The notes under the pieces are model-generated. The model was not told where the DNA came from and did not search any database. It saw only the letters and a list, made by a program, of their open reading frames with translations. Positions 35,239-44,065 of a stretch of 64,000 nt of DNA are shown here, piece by piece. Every line of letters starts with the position of its first letter. Positions within the stretch are counted from its first letter, which is position 1. The stretch is from NCBI RefSeq assembly GCF_004208535.1, contig NZ_SGIS01000001.1, positions 186,001 to 250,000 of the forward strand. Direction: 5' to 3'. Position numbers and translations under genes: made by a program. The DNA is from Sphingomonas populi. GTDB taxonomy: Bacteria > Pseudomonadota > Alphaproteobacteria > Sphingomonadales > Sphingomonadaceae.

Positions 35239-37287
35239 CTACCAGATCCGCACGCGCTGTTCGGGCGCGAGGTACAGTTTCTCGCCCGGCTTGGGCTTGA
35301 ACGCGGCGTACCACGGATCGAGATTGCGGACGACGGCGGCGCGCTGTTCGGACGGGCTGTGCGGGTCGGTGAGCAGCCGCTGGCGCAAATTCGCCTCGCG
35401 GTAGCTGCGCCGCCACACCTGCGCCCAGCCGAGGTAGAAGCGCTGATCGGCGCTGAACCCGTCGATCACCGGCGGCTCCTTGCCGGCGAGCGAGGCGCGA
35501 TAGGCGTCGTGCGCGATCGTCAGCCCGGCGAGATCGGCGGTGTTCTCGCCGAGCGTGAGGTGGCCGTTGACGTGCATGCCGGGCAGCGGCTCATAGGCGT
35601 CATATTCCTTGGCGAGCGCTTCGGTCCGCGCGTTGAACGCCTTGACGTCGGCGGGGGTCCACCAGCTCGCGAGTTGGCCATGCTCGTTATACTTGGCGCC
35701 CTGATCGTCGAAATGGTGGCTGAGTTCATGGCCGATCACCGCGCCGATGCCGCCATAATTGACCGCTGGATCGGCAGCGGGATCGAAGAACGGCGGCTGG
35801 AGGATCGCGGCGGGGAAGACGATCTCGACCATCGGCGGGTTGGCATAGGCGTTGACCTCCATCGGCGTCATGCCCCATTCCCAACGCTGGAGCGGCTTGC
35901 CGAGGTGGCCGACGTTATAGGCGTGGCTGAATTGGTTGGCGCGCCATTCATTGCCGAACGCATCGCCCGCCGTGATGGTGAGTCCGCTGTAATCCTTCCA
36001 CTGGCTCGGATAGCCGATCTTGGGGGTGAAGGCGGCGAGCTTGGCGTGGGCGCGGCGCTTGGTCTCAGGCGTCATCCAGTCGAGCTTGTCGATGCGCGTG
36101 TCCATCGCGGCGATGATGTTGTGGACCAGCGCGTCGGCGGCCGCCTTGGTCTCGGGCGGGAAATATTTGGCGACGTAGAGCTTGCTGACCTCATCGTCGA
36201 TCGCGCCGGTGGTGAACTGCACCGCACGCTTCCACCGCGCCTCCTGCTCGGGCGTGCCCGACAGAATGGTGCCGTAGAAAGCGAAATGCTCGTCGTCGAA
36301 CGTCTTGGGCAGCACGTCGGCATACGCGTCGAGCGAGCGGACCAGCAGTTGATCGCGCAGCACGCCGAGCGGCGCGGCGGCGATCAGCCGGGCGATGCCG
36401 GTGACGGCGCTCGGCTGCGCGACGATGACGCTGTCGACCGGCGCGCCGAGGCCGGCGAAATAGCCGGCGAAGTCGAAGCCGGGGGCGGACTTGGCGAGCG
36501 CGGCGACGGTCAGCTTGTTGTAGGTCTTGTCGGCGTCACGGCTTTCGGTGCGGGTCCAGCTTATCGTGGCGATCTGGGTTTCATAATCGACGATCGCCTT
36601 GGCGCGGGCCTCTGCATTCGGTTCGCCGGCGAGCGTCAGCACCTTGGCGATGTGGGTCTGGTAGGCGGCCTTGGCCTCGGCGAGCTTGGCGTCCTTGCTC
36701 AGATAATAATCGCGGTCGGGCAGGCCGAGGCCGGATTGCTGGAGGCCGAGCGCATAGACTTCGGGGTTCTTGTCGTCCTGATTGACACCGGATGCGAACG
36801 GGCCGTCGATCCCGGCGCGGGCGGCTTCGGCGACCAGCTTTGCATAGCCGCTGCGGGCGTTGAGCGCCTTGACCTTGCCGAGCCACGGCTGGATCGGCGC
36901 GAGGCCCTTGGCGTCGATGGCGGAGCGATCGAGGAAGGTGGCGTAGGCGGTGCCGATCTTCGAGGATGGGTCTTTGGCGGCGGCTTCGAGGATGCCCTTG
37001 GTGCGCGCCTCGGACAGATCGGAGAGCAGGTTGAACGAGCCGTAGTTGGACTTGTCGGACGGGATCGGCGTGGTCTTGGCCCAGGTGCCGTTGCTGTAGC
37101 GGTAGAAATCGTCGCCGGGCGCGACCGAGCGGTCCATGCCCGCCTCGTCGAAGCCGAAGGTGCCGAACTGCGGCTTGGTGGCTGGCGTTGCGGCGGGGGT
37201 CGCGGTCTGGCTGACGACCGGGCTGATCGCAAAGCCGGCCAGGATCGTGGCGGACAGCAAAGCCGCGAGGGTAGAGGATCTCAACAT
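35239..37287 (-). CDS. Exported M13-family metallopeptidase (neprilysin/PepO type)
   Basis: The 682-residue zinc peptidase has a signal peptide (MLRSSTLAALLSATILAGFAISP). The family N-terminal stretch DEAGMDRSVAPGDDFYRYSNGTWAKTT follows. The zinc site is VIGHELSHHFDDQG with the downstream Glu in GENTADLAGL. The conserved NAYANPPMVEIVFPAAILQPPFF precedes it. Its C-terminus YLAPEQRVRIW has the usual family end. It cleaves oligopeptides in the periplasm. It sits between the DUF2062 gene and cckA, all on the minus strand. Confidence 0.95.
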   Translation of the reverse strand: MLRSSTLAALLSATILAGFAISPVVSQTATPAATPATKPQFGTFGFDEAGMDRSVAPGDDFYRYSNGTWAKTTPIPSDKSNYGSFNLLSDLSEARTKGILEAAAKDPSSKIGTAYATFLDRSAIDAKGLAPIQPWLGKVKALNARSGYAKLVAEAARAGIDGPFASGVNQDDKNPEVYALGLQQSGLGLPDRDYYLSKDAKLAEAKAAYQTHIAKVLTLAGEPNAEARAKAIVDYETQIATISWTRTESRDADKTYNKLTVAALAKSAPGFDFAGYFAGLGAPVDSVIVAQPSAVTGIARLIAAAPLGVLRDQLLVRSLDAYADVLPKTFDDEHFAFYGTILSGTPEQEARWKRAVQFTTGAIDDEVSKLYVAKYFPPETKAAADALVHNIIAAMDTRIDKLDWMTPETKRRAHAKLAAFTPKIGYPSQWKDYSGLTITAGDAFGNEWRANQFSHAYNVGHLGKPLQRWEWGMTPMEVNAYANPPMVEIVFPAAILQPPFFDPAADPAVNYGGIGAVIGHELSHHFDDQGAKYNEHGQLASWWTPADVKAFNARTEALAKEYDAYEPLPGMHVNGHLTLGENTADLAGLTIAHDAYRASLAGKEPPVIDGFSADQRFYLGWAQVWRRSYREANLRQRLLTDPHSPSEQRAAVVRNLDPWYAAFKPKPGEKLYLAPEQRVRIW

Positions 37288-37329
37288 GACGCACCCCGAT
37301 AAGTTTGGATGCGGTGTTCTACGCGAATG

Positions 37330-37860
37330 TTACAGCGCTGGTCCAGCCCGGCGCAGCGCCCGCGCGCGCCACTTGCGCACGATCCACCAGCGCCAGCCAA
37401 GCGCACTCGCCGCGAAGCCCGTCACCGCGAACACGGTCGTGAGGGTGAGCAGGCCGACCACCAGCGACGGCCCGGCCTGCGAGACGAGCCAGTGCAGCCA
37501 GCTCTGACCGACGTGGACGGTCGCGCCCTCGTAGCGGAGCAGCCGGCTGCCGATCCAATAGGCCGCCACCCACAGCGGCGGCGTGGTCAGCGGGTTGGTG
37601 ATGAAGGTGGTGAGCGCCGCGGTGGGAATGTTGGCGCGCAAGGGCAGCGCGAGCAGCGCCGACAGCGGCACCTGCGCGACCGGGAACAGGATGCCCGTCA
37701 CCATGCCGAGCGCGACCCCGCGCGGCACCGAGCGCCGCGTGAACCGCCACAGCGCCGGTTCGAGCACGCGGTGCGCGACCGGGCGGAGCAAGCGGTTGCG
37801 CTCGAGGCTCTCGCGGGTCGGCAGGTTGCGGTGCGCCCAGGCGGCGGCCTTCGCGAACAT
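37330..37860 (-). CDS. DUF2062 membrane protein
   Basis: The 176-residue protein matches DUF2062. It has RSVPRGVALGMVTGILFPVAQVPLSALLALPLRANIPTAALTTFITNPLTTPPLWVAAYWIG-type membrane segments with a Pro/Asn-rich turn. The function of the family is not known. The start is ATG at 37860, 2 bases after the smpB stop; a TTG at 37866 would add two residues. Its tight spacing indicates an operon with smpB. Confidence 0.88.
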   Translation of the reverse strand: MFAKAAAWAHRNLPTRESLERNRLLRPVAHRVLEPALWRFTRRSVPRGVALGMVTGILFPVAQVPLSALLALPLRANIPTAALTTFITNPLTTPPLWVAAYWIGSRLLRYEGATVHVGQSWLHWLVSQAGPSLVVGLLTLTTVFAVTGFAASALGWRWWIVRKWRARALRRAGPAL

Positions 37861-37862
37861 CG

Positions 37863-38345
37863 TCAACCGCGATCCCGCATCAGGCGGCCCTGGTCACGCT
37901 TCCACTCGCGCTCCTTGGTGGCCTCGCGCTTGTCGTGATCCTTCTTGCCCTTGGCGAGCGCGAGCTCGACCTTCGCGCGGCCCTTCGAGTTGAAGTAGAT
38001 CATCAGCGGCACCAACGTCATGCCTTGCCGCGCGACCGCACCGTGCATCTTGTTGATCTCGCGCTCGTGCAGCAGCAATTTGCGCGGGCGCTTGGGCTCG
38101 TGGTTGAAGCGGTTGCCGTGGCTGAATTCGGGCACGTTCGAGTTGATCAGCCAGACCTGATTGTCCTTCACCTCGGCATAGCTCTCCGCGATCGAGCCGG
38201 TGCCCGAACGCAGCGACTTCACCTCGGTGCCGGTCAGCGCGATGCCGGCCTCGTACACCGTCTCGATCGCGTAATCGTAGCGCGCGCGCCGGTTCTCGGC
38301 GACGATCTTGGTCTTTTCGAAAGCAGGGGGTTTGGGACGGGCCAT
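37863..38345 (-). CDS. smpB: SsrA-binding protein
   Basis: SmpB carries tmRNA to stalled ribosomes for trans-translation. The 160-residue protein has the beta-barrel motifs [29 protein letters not shown] and [23 protein letters not shown] basic tail ends in [26 protein letters not shown]. The start is ATG at 38345 ([12 protein letters not shown]); an upstream in-frame ATG adds 11 non-conserved residues. ssrA is not visible in the window. Confidence 0.97.
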   Translation of the reverse strand: MARPKPPAFEKTKIVAENRRARYDYAIETVYEAGIALTGTEVKSLRSGTGSIAESYAEVKDNQVWLINSNVPEFSHGNRFNHEPKRPRKLLLHEREINKMHGAVARQGMTLVPLMIYFNSKGRAKVELALAKGKKDHDKREATKEREWKRDQGRLMRDRG

Positions 38346-38450
38346 AAGAGACGGGCATGTAAGGCGCGGGGCTGGCAATGGGAAGGCCGGAGTTGTGGGC
38401 GATCCACCCGCTCCGCGATTGAAGGCGATCGTTCAACAAGGCATAATGGC

Positions 38451-38722
38451 ATGGTGACGATCAAGCCCGCCGTCCTTAGCCAGCTACCGCTTTCGACGAT
38501 CGACACTGTAGTCTTCTACAAACGCGACGAGATCACGACGGACTTGATATGCTGCGACGTTGAAGTGGCACGTCGCGTATGGACGTCCATGAGGAGGCGG
38601 CGGGTTGGGCGGACTTGATCGCGCACCTGTCGGCCTTGCCGGGTTTTCGTGACGACTGGTATGAAGCGGTCGTCAAACCTCCCTTCGCGACCAGCGAGAC
38701 GGTGGCGTTCAATCGGCAATGA
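38451..38722 (+). pseudogene. Small sphingomonad-type protein gene with a -1 frameshift
   Basis: The frame from ATG 38451 encodes MVTIKPAVLSQLPLSTI, then VVFYKRDEITTDLICCDVEVA and RRVWT. It then falls out of register near 38588. The next frame supplies the continuation: FHEEAAGWADLIAHLSALPG, then FRDDWYEAVVKPPFATSETV, ending at TGA 38722. One missing base in TGGACGTCCATGAG (expected TGGACGTTCCATGAG) would rejoin them into about 90 residues. This looks like one broken gene, though a sequencing error could also explain it. The family has no known role that I recognise. Confidence 0.7.
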
Positions 38723-38808
38723 TCGCCCGGTAGCGGACGTTGATAAGCGTTCTTCAGCAAGCTACGAGCCGTTGGTCTTGCTTGGGAAAATCATCCGGGG
38801 GCGCGGAA

Positions 38809-39648
38809 ATGATAAAGAAGATCGCCTCCTTTTTATTGGGTTTTTCCTCTTTTTCGCTACCTGTCAGTGCCCATACGGACAAAGCGCCATCTTCAAATAG
38901 CGACCGTTGGATGATCTACGAACGTGTCGCGTCCGACGGTAAGCCACTGGTAGTTGTCGCTAGAACAGGCAACGCCCAAGTTCAGACGCTGCTGCTAAAC
39001 GGGCGGGCGACGGTCGTGATTTGCCGGACCGACCCCACGAACGTGAATGATCAGGGGATGCCACAAGGTACAAACCGCCTCTATTCCATCGAAGACAAAC
39101 TTGATGAGGAACTACCCGCAACGGGGGCGCTCCGCGTTGCGAGCGTTACTGGTCAAGGCCAGCGCCGCATGTTCTTTGTGCATCACGGGCCAATCGATTT
39201 TTCGCCGGTGCTGCAGACTAACCGAGTTCCCGGATTTATCTGCGATGCATCAGAAGTGGACGATCGCCGAGCATTGATCCAGCTCGTTACGCCAACACCG
39301 CTCGAAAGCCAGTTGAATGGCGATCAAGACGTTATTGCCAATCTTCAAAAGAGCGGTGACGACGGACACGCGCCGAGGAAGACGGACTTTTGGTTTTATG
39401 GGCAGCGGAAATCACTCGGGTCGCTTGCTGCCAATCTCAAGACTCACGGCTTTTCTGTCGATCATTGGCTAAGTGGTCCGAACGGCGTCGTACTTTCGCG
39501 TAAAATGCCGGTCGACTTCGCGACATTCCAAGCGCTGACACCTATTATCGTCGGCGCGGCCGAACAGTCCGGGGTCGATTATGATGGATGGGAGACGTTC
39601 ATCGTTACTCAAAATCCGACCCAGCCGAACGACAGGAAGGATCATTAG
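38809..39648 (+). CDS. Exported DUF695-RraB domain protein
   Basis: The 279-residue protein begins with a signal peptide (MIKKIASFLLGFSSFSLPVSA). The N-terminal half (about 30-170; DRWMIYERVASDGKPLVVVARTG, RVASVTGQGQRRMFFVHH) resembles DUF695. The C-terminal part (about 185-265) matches RraB: KTDFWFYGQRKSLGSLAANL, HGFSVDHWLSGPNGVVLSRK, then VDYDGWETFIV. RraB of E. coli inhibits RNase E in the cytoplasm, so a secreted RraB fold must serve another role. The start is ATG at 38809, where the signal peptide begins. Base composition is lower in GC than in its neighbours. Function unknown. Confidence 0.8.
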   Translation: MIKKIASFLLGFSSFSLPVSAHTDKAPSSNSDRWMIYERVASDGKPLVVVARTGNAQVQTLLLNGRATVVICRTDPTNVNDQGMPQGTNRLYSIEDKLDEELPATGALRVASVTGQGQRRMFFVHHGPIDFSPVLQTNRVPGFICDASEVDDRRALIQLVTPTPLESQLNGDQDVIANLQKSGDDGHAPRKTDFWFYGQRKSLGSLAANLKTHGFSVDHWLSGPNGVVLSRKMPVDFATFQALTPIIVGAAEQSGVDYDGWETFIVTQNPTQPNDRKDH

Positions 39649-40366
39649 CGATACGCAACCGAAACGTCCGCTTTCCACCCACCTCACGCCGTTCCGAGGC
39701 TCCACGCCCGCGCGAACAGCTTGAAAGCTGAACGGTAGCTACCGGGAGGAAAAGCAGCCGGACGGCAGTCGCCCACTTGTCGCCGAACGGCAACGAGTGC
39801 GATGATCCCCCAATGCGACACTCGTTCACAATCATAGTAGCCGCGATTATGCTGACGGGTGCGAGCGCATGCCATCGCAAAGAACCCGTCATTTGCCGGA
39901 CGACGCCTCCTGAACGTTCCGAGGATTAACAACGCTGGGCTGACGACGTAACCGCCGCCCATTGTGAGCATTTGCGTATGGAACCTGCGCCGCCCGCACG
40001 GCAAGCAGCCCCTGCGAACGGCAGATAGCCACCAGCTTTTGCCGTTCGATAAGCGCTGTTGTCGACCTGTCCTACACGCGCCGTTTTCGCCATGCTTCCG
40101 GCCATGCTTTCCGACCGTATCAGCGCCAACCACGCCGCTCCCGCTTCGCGACTGGCGACGTGGGTCGGCGGCCCGCAACGCCCAAACATGACACTCCCGC
40201 ACGGTGCGTCCGGTGGACAACCTTTGCAGCTTTCGCCGTTCGCCTTCGCCCAAATCGAAACGATGCGCGCGCGTGCCGCCCCCCAAAACCGCTGCTCGCA
40301 CCGCCAGCGGAACGAACCCGACGCTGCATCATTGGCACATCCGACATCCCAACCGGAGACACCCCG
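39649..40366. other. 718-bp gene-poor stretch
   Basis: No recognisable protein, RNA or mobile element was found here on either strand. Overlapping open frames exist in most phases but have Arg/Ser-rich, domain-free translations. The one plausible short gene is the candidate at 39813. Pieces such as CCGCTTTCCACCC and GAACGGCAG look like fragments of degraded intergenic repeat, but no intact copy is present. Confidence 0.6.
39813..39929 (+). CDS. Possible 38-residue lipoprotein-like peptide
   Basis: The frame reads MRHSFTIIVAAIMLTGASAC, then HRKEPVICRTTPPERSED. A hydrophobic N-terminus ends in ASAC, a weak lipobox, followed by a short charged tail. No clear ribosome site is seen. It could be a tiny lipoprotein or a remnant of a longer gene. 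Confidence 0.35.
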   Translation: MRHSFTIIVAAIMLTGASACHRKEPVICRTTPPERSED

Positions 40367-40765
40367 ATGAAAGCCCTTATCCTCACGCTGGCCGTGCTGG
40401 CCGCCCCCGCCGCCGCGCAGGCGCCCAATTGGGCGAAGGCGCAGCCGATCGCGATCACCATGACCGACCACGGCTTCGTGCCTCGCCGGATCGTGCTGCG
40501 GCAGGGCGCGCCGTATGTGCTGCGCGTCACCAACCGCTCCGACAAGGGCCACAACCTAACGCAGAAGGCGTTCTTCGCCGCCGCGCGGGTGCGCGCCGAG
40601 GATCGTGGCGAAACCCGCGACGGGCAGATCGTGCTGCGCGCGGGCGAGCGCGCGACGGTGCGGTTTCTTGCCCCGGCCACGCGGCGCGGCGGCACCTATC
40701 AGTTCAGCAGCACGACGCTCGCCGATGCCAGCGACGATTATAAGGGCGTGTTCGTGATCCGGTGA
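40367..40765 (+). CDS. Exported cupredoxin-like protein
   Basis: The 132-residue protein has a signal peptide (MKALILTLAVLAAPAAAQA) and a single cupredoxin-like beta-sandwich. Its segments are ITMTDHGFVPRRIVLRQGAPYVLRVTN, KGHNLTQKAFF and RFLAPATRRGGTYQF. Typical type-1 copper sites use two His, one Cys and one Met. I see His residues but no Cys, so copper binding is doubtful or of another type. GGAGA precedes the ATG at 7 bases. It converges on the MHS transporter gene. Confidence 0.82.
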   Translation: MKALILTLAVLAAPAAAQAPNWAKAQPIAITMTDHGFVPRRIVLRQGAPYVLRVTNRSDKGHNLTQKAFFAAARVRAEDRGETRDGQIVLRAGERATVRFLAPATRRGGTYQFSSTTLADASDDYKGVFVIR

Positions 40766-40766
40766 G

Positions 40767-42038
40767 TCAGCGCGCGCTGGTCGCGCGCCGCGCGATCGCC
40801 AGCCCGCCGAGGCTCAGCGCGCCGGCCGCGACCAGCAGCATGCCCACCGCCCATAACCCTTCGCTCTTGGCGAGCGCGGACGCGCCCATCGGCGTCAGCG
40901 CGCCGCCGATGATCCCGCCCATGCTGAACGCGAGGCTCACCGCAGTATAGCGCACGCCGGCGGGGAACAGCTCCGGGATGAAGCCGCCGAGCGGCCCGTA
41001 GGTGAATCCCATCACGAACAGCGCGGCCGCCAGCCACAGCCACACCCCGAACAGCGACGCCGCGCCCAGCCCCGGCGCGATCGTCAGCCCGGCGACGATG
41101 CATCCGAAGAAGCCGAACGCCATCACCCGCCGCACGCCGTACCAATCGGCCAAGACGGTCGCGACGATCACGCCGAGCGCGAGGAACAGCACCGCCGCCA
41201 TCTCGATCGCGAGATACGCTTGCCGGCCATGCCCCTGAACGCTCGTCCCATAGCCGAGCGCGAAGGCGGTCGAGAGGTAGAACAGCGCATAGCAGGCGAC
41301 CACGCAGAATGTCGCCGCGAGCACCGGCTTGAGATGATCGCGCAGCAGTTCGGCGAACGGCACCGGCGGGATCGCGTCTTTCGCTTCGGCCTCCAGGAAC
41401 GCGGGCGTTTCGGTGAGCTTGAGCCGCACCCACAGGCCGAGCAGCACCAGCACCGCGCTGGTCAGGAACGGCAGCCGCCAGCCCCAGGCGAGGAAATCCG
41501 CGTCGCTCATCACGCTGCCGAGGATCAGGAAGAAGCCATTCGCGGCGACGAACCCCACCGGCGCGCCGAGCGGCGGGAACATGCCGTAGCGCATTTCCCA
41601 GCCCTTGGGCGCATTCTCGACCGCGAGCAGCGACGCCCCGCCCCATTCGCCGCCGAGGCCAAGCCCCTGCCCGAAGCGCAATACGCACAGGATCGCCGGC
41701 GCCACCCAGCCGACCTGCGTATAGGTCGGCAGGAAGGCGATCAGCACGGTCGATCCGCCCATCAGCATCAGGCTGGCGACGAGCGTGGATTTCCGCCCGA
41801 TCCGGTCGCCGAAATGGCCGAACAGCGCCGCGCCGACCGGCCGGGCGATGAAGGCCACGCCGAACACGGCGTAGGAGGACAGCAATTGCACCGCCTTGTC
41901 GGCGGTCGGGAAGAACAACGGCCCGAACACCAGCGAAGCGGCGGTCGCATAGATGTAGAAATCGTAGAACTCGACCGTGGTGCCGGTCAGGCTAGCGAGC
42001 AGCACGCGGCTATGCGCGGTCATCGTGTGGCGAGGCAT
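40767..42038 (-). CDS. MFS transporter, metabolite:H+ symporter (MHS) subfamily
   Basis: The 423-residue protein has about 12 membrane spans. MHS marks are TTVEFYDFYIYATAASLVFGPLFFP at the N-terminus, GHFGDRIGRKSTL (loop 2-3 motif) and LGLGGEWGGASLLAVENAPKG. The subfamily carries citrate, alpha-ketoglutarate, shikimate, proline and similar solutes. The substrate cannot be assigned. It stands alone on the minus strand between the cupredoxin and serB. Confidence 0.92.
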   Translation of the reverse strand: MPRHTMTAHSRVLLASLTGTTVEFYDFYIYATAASLVFGPLFFPTADKAVQLLSSYAVFGVAFIARPVGAALFGHFGDRIGRKSTLVASLMLMGGSTVLIAFLPTYTQVGWVAPAILCVLRFGQGLGLGGEWGGASLLAVENAPKGWEMRYGMFPPLGAPVGFVAANGFFLILGSVMSDADFLAWGWRLPFLTSAVLVLLGLWVRLKLTETPAFLEAEAKDAIPPVPFAELLRDHLKPVLAATFCVVACYALFYLSTAFALGYGTSVQGHGRQAYLAIEMAAVLFLALGVIVATVLADWYGVRRVMAFGFFGCIVAGLTIAPGLGAASLFGVWLWLAAALFVMGFTYGPLGGFIPELFPAGVRYTAVSLAFSMGGIIGGALTPMGASALAKSEGLWAVGMLLVAAGALSLGGLAIARRATSAR

Positions 42039-42088
42039 CGCGCCTGATCGCTCGCACGCGGCGAACGGTCAAGCCGGTGCGGAGCGGA

Positions 42089-42970
42089 TCAGGCTCGCAC
42101 CCACTCCGCGCGCGGGATGCCCTGCGCGTAGAGCAATGCGGTGAGATCGCCGTGGTCGATCCGTGCGGCGGCGGCGGCCGCGACGATCGGCTTGGCGTGG
42201 TACGCGACGCCGAGCCCCGCCGCGCCGATCATCGCGAGATCGTTGGCGCCGTCGCCGACTGCCAGCGTCGCCGCTTCCGGCAGGCCGAATTCGGCAGTGG
42301 CGGCGCGCAAAGTGTCGAGCTTGGTCTGCGCGCCGACGATCGGTTTGGTGACGGTGCCGCGCAGTGCGCCCTCGGCGATCTCCAGCCGGTTGGCGATCGC
42401 GCGGTGGAAGCCGATCTTCGCCGCGACCGGCTCGGCGAAGCGGGTGAACCCGCCCGAGACGAGGATCGCGGTGGCGCCCCAGCCGCGCATCGTCTTCACC
42501 AGTGCCTCGGCGCCGGGCATGATCTTCACGCGCTCGTCGAGGCAGCGCTGGATGACGCCCTCGTCCAGCCCCTTGAGCAAGGCGACGCGTGCATCGAGCG
42601 CCGATTCGAAATCGAGTTCGCCGCGCATCGCCGCTTCGGTGACGGCGGCGATCTGCGCCTTGATGCCCGCGTAATCGGCGAGTTCGTCGATGCATTCGAC
42701 CGTAATCATCGTCGAATCCATGTCGGCGACGAGCAAGTGCTTGCGGCGGCCCTCGGCGGGTTGGACGACGACATCGACTCCGGCGCATGCGCCTTCGAGC
42801 GCCTGCCGCGCGGCATCGGGCGAGAGTGTGAAGGCGAGATCGGCGGCGTCGCCGGCGTCGAGCCAGCCGCCCGCCACGCTCGAACAGCCGGCGGCGTCGA
42901 GCCGGTCGCGGGCTTCGGAAATATCGCCTGCGGTGAGCCGGCCCGGTGCTATCAACGTGGCGATGAACAT
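42089..42970 (-). CDS. serB: Phosphoserine phosphatase
   Basis: It makes serine from phosphoserine. The 293-residue protein has an N-terminal ACT-like region. The HAD core has VADMDSTMITVECIDELAD (nucleophile Asp), ILVSGGFTRFAEPVA and VGDGANDLAMIGAAGLGVAYHAKP. It is divergent from miaA, with a palindromic repeat between. Confidence 0.97.
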   Translation of the reverse strand: MFIATLIAPGRLTAGDISEARDRLDAAGCSSVAGGWLDAGDAADLAFTLSPDAARQALEGACAGVDVVVQPAEGRRKHLLVADMDSTMITVECIDELADYAGIKAQIAAVTEAAMRGELDFESALDARVALLKGLDEGVIQRCLDERVKIMPGAEALVKTMRGWGATAILVSGGFTRFAEPVAAKIGFHRAIANRLEIAEGALRGTVTKPIVGAQTKLDTLRAATAEFGLPEAATLAVGDGANDLAMIGAAGLGVAYHAKPIVAAAAAARIDHGDLTALLYAQGIPRAEWVRA

Positions 42971-42992
42971 TCGTTACCCTTCACTACCCTCC

Positions 42993-43051
42993 CCCGTTCG
43001 TGCTGAGCCTGTCGAAGCAGGTGTTGCGCGACAGGCCCAGGGCGAACGAGA
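42993..43051. repeat. Palindromic repeat between serB and miaA
   Basis: Imperfect arms CCGTTCGTGCTGAGCCTGTCG and CGACAGGCCCAGGGCGAACG face each other around about 15 bases. The words match the arms of the repeats at 10542-10658 and 47681-47760. It lies in the divergent promoter region. Confidence 0.8.
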
Positions 43052-43063
43052 AGAGATGGTCGC

Positions 43064-43987
43064 ATGACCGAACTCCCGAAGGTCGCGCTCATTACAGGGC
43101 CGACGGCGAGCGGCAAGTCCGCGCTCGCACTGGCGCTGGCGGAAGCGCGCGGCGGCGTGGTCATCAACGCCGATTCGGCGCAGGTCTATCGCGACCTGCG
43201 CATCGTCTCGGCGCGGCCCTCTGACGCAGAGGAAGCGCGCGCGCCGCATCGGTTGTTCGGCCACGTCGATGGCGCCGACGCCGGCTATTCCGCCGCGCGC
43301 TGGGCGAGTGAGGCGCGCGTGGAGATCGACGCGGCGCATTCGGCGGGCAAACTGCCGATCCTCGTCGGCGGCACCGGCCTGTATCTGCGCACGCTGCTCG
43401 ATGGCATCGCGCCGGTGCCCGAGATCGACCCGGCAATCCGCGCGGAGGTCCGTGCGCTGCCGGTGGCGGAAGGCCATGCGCAGCTTGTCGCGCTCGATCC
43501 GACGATGGCCGCCGCGCTCAACCCGGCCGACACCACCCGCGTCGCCCGCGCGCTGGAGGTGGTGCGATCGACCGGACGTTCGATCGGCGACTGGCGCGCG
43601 GCGAAGCACGGCGGCATCGGCGACCGCATCGAGCTCGCCGCGCTGATCCTGCTGCCTGACCGCGCTTGGCTGAGCGCGCGGATCGACTCGCGCTTTGCGA
43701 CGATGGTGCGCGATGGCACGGACGAAGTTGCCACGCTGCTCGCCCGCGCCGACGTACCCGCCGACGCGCCGGTGCGCCGTGCGATCGGTGTGCCCGAGAT
43801 CGCGGCGATGCTGGGTGGGGAGATCGACGCCGCCTCCGCCGCCGCAGCGGGCGCCACGGCGACGCGCCAATACGCCAAGCGGCAATATACCTGGTTCCGA
43901 AATCAGCCGCCCGAGAGCTGGATTCGCACGAGCGAGACAGAAACATCCGCACAATTTGAACAATTGGCAATTTTATTACAACGATAG
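43064..43987 (+). CDS. miaA: tRNA dimethylallyltransferase
   Basis: It adds the dimethylallyl group to A37 of tRNAs reading UNN codons. The 307-residue protein has the P-loop [19 protein letters not shown] and the family stretch [31 protein letters not shown] and the C-terminal [16 protein letters not shown] complete the match. It ends 78 bases before the preferred ilvB start. Confidence 0.97.
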   Translation: MTELPKVALITGPTASGKSALALALAEARGGVVINADSAQVYRDLRIVSARPSDAEEARAPHRLFGHVDGADAGYSAARWASEARVEIDAAHSAGKLPILVGGTGLYLRTLLDGIAPVPEIDPAIRAEVRALPVAEGHAQLVALDPTMAAALNPADTTRVARALEVVRSTGRSIGDWRAAKHGGIGDRIELAALILLPDRAWLSARIDSRFATMVRDGTDEVATLLARADVPADAPVRRAIGVPEIAAMLGGEIDAASAAAAGATATRQYAKRQYTWFRNQPPESWIRTSETETSAQFEQLAILLQR

Positions 43988-43990
43988 CGG

Positions 43991-44019
43991 TTGACGCGTA
44001 TGTTTCATGCGATTAGCAG
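43991..44019 (+). promoter_or_regulatory. Candidate promoter of the ilvB operon
   Basis: TTGACG (43991-43996) and TAGCAG (44014-44019) are 17 bases apart. The -35 is near-perfect and the -10 weak (3 of 6). The location, just before ilvB, is suitable. No leader peptide rich in Ile, Leu or Val was found here. Confidence 0.4.
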
Positions 44020-44065
44020 CGCCGCTCCGACGATGCTATGCGGAACGCCGCAAAGGAGACCTGCC

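Noticed and set aside
40307..40340. Second EcfG promoter (GGAAC at 40311) before the cupredoxin gene
   Set aside because: Seventeen bases on, the sequence is ATTG and not CGTT, so the -10 element is missing.
39684..40552. Long antisense open frames across the gap 39649-40366
   Set aside because: The translations are Arg/Ser-rich and lack domains, signal peptides or good ribosome sites. Several phases are open at once, typical of GC-rich spacer.
43988..44065. Ile/Leu/Val leader peptide before ilvB
   Set aside because: The only short frame (MFHAISSAAPTMLCG) is in frame with ilvB and has no run of branched-chain codons.
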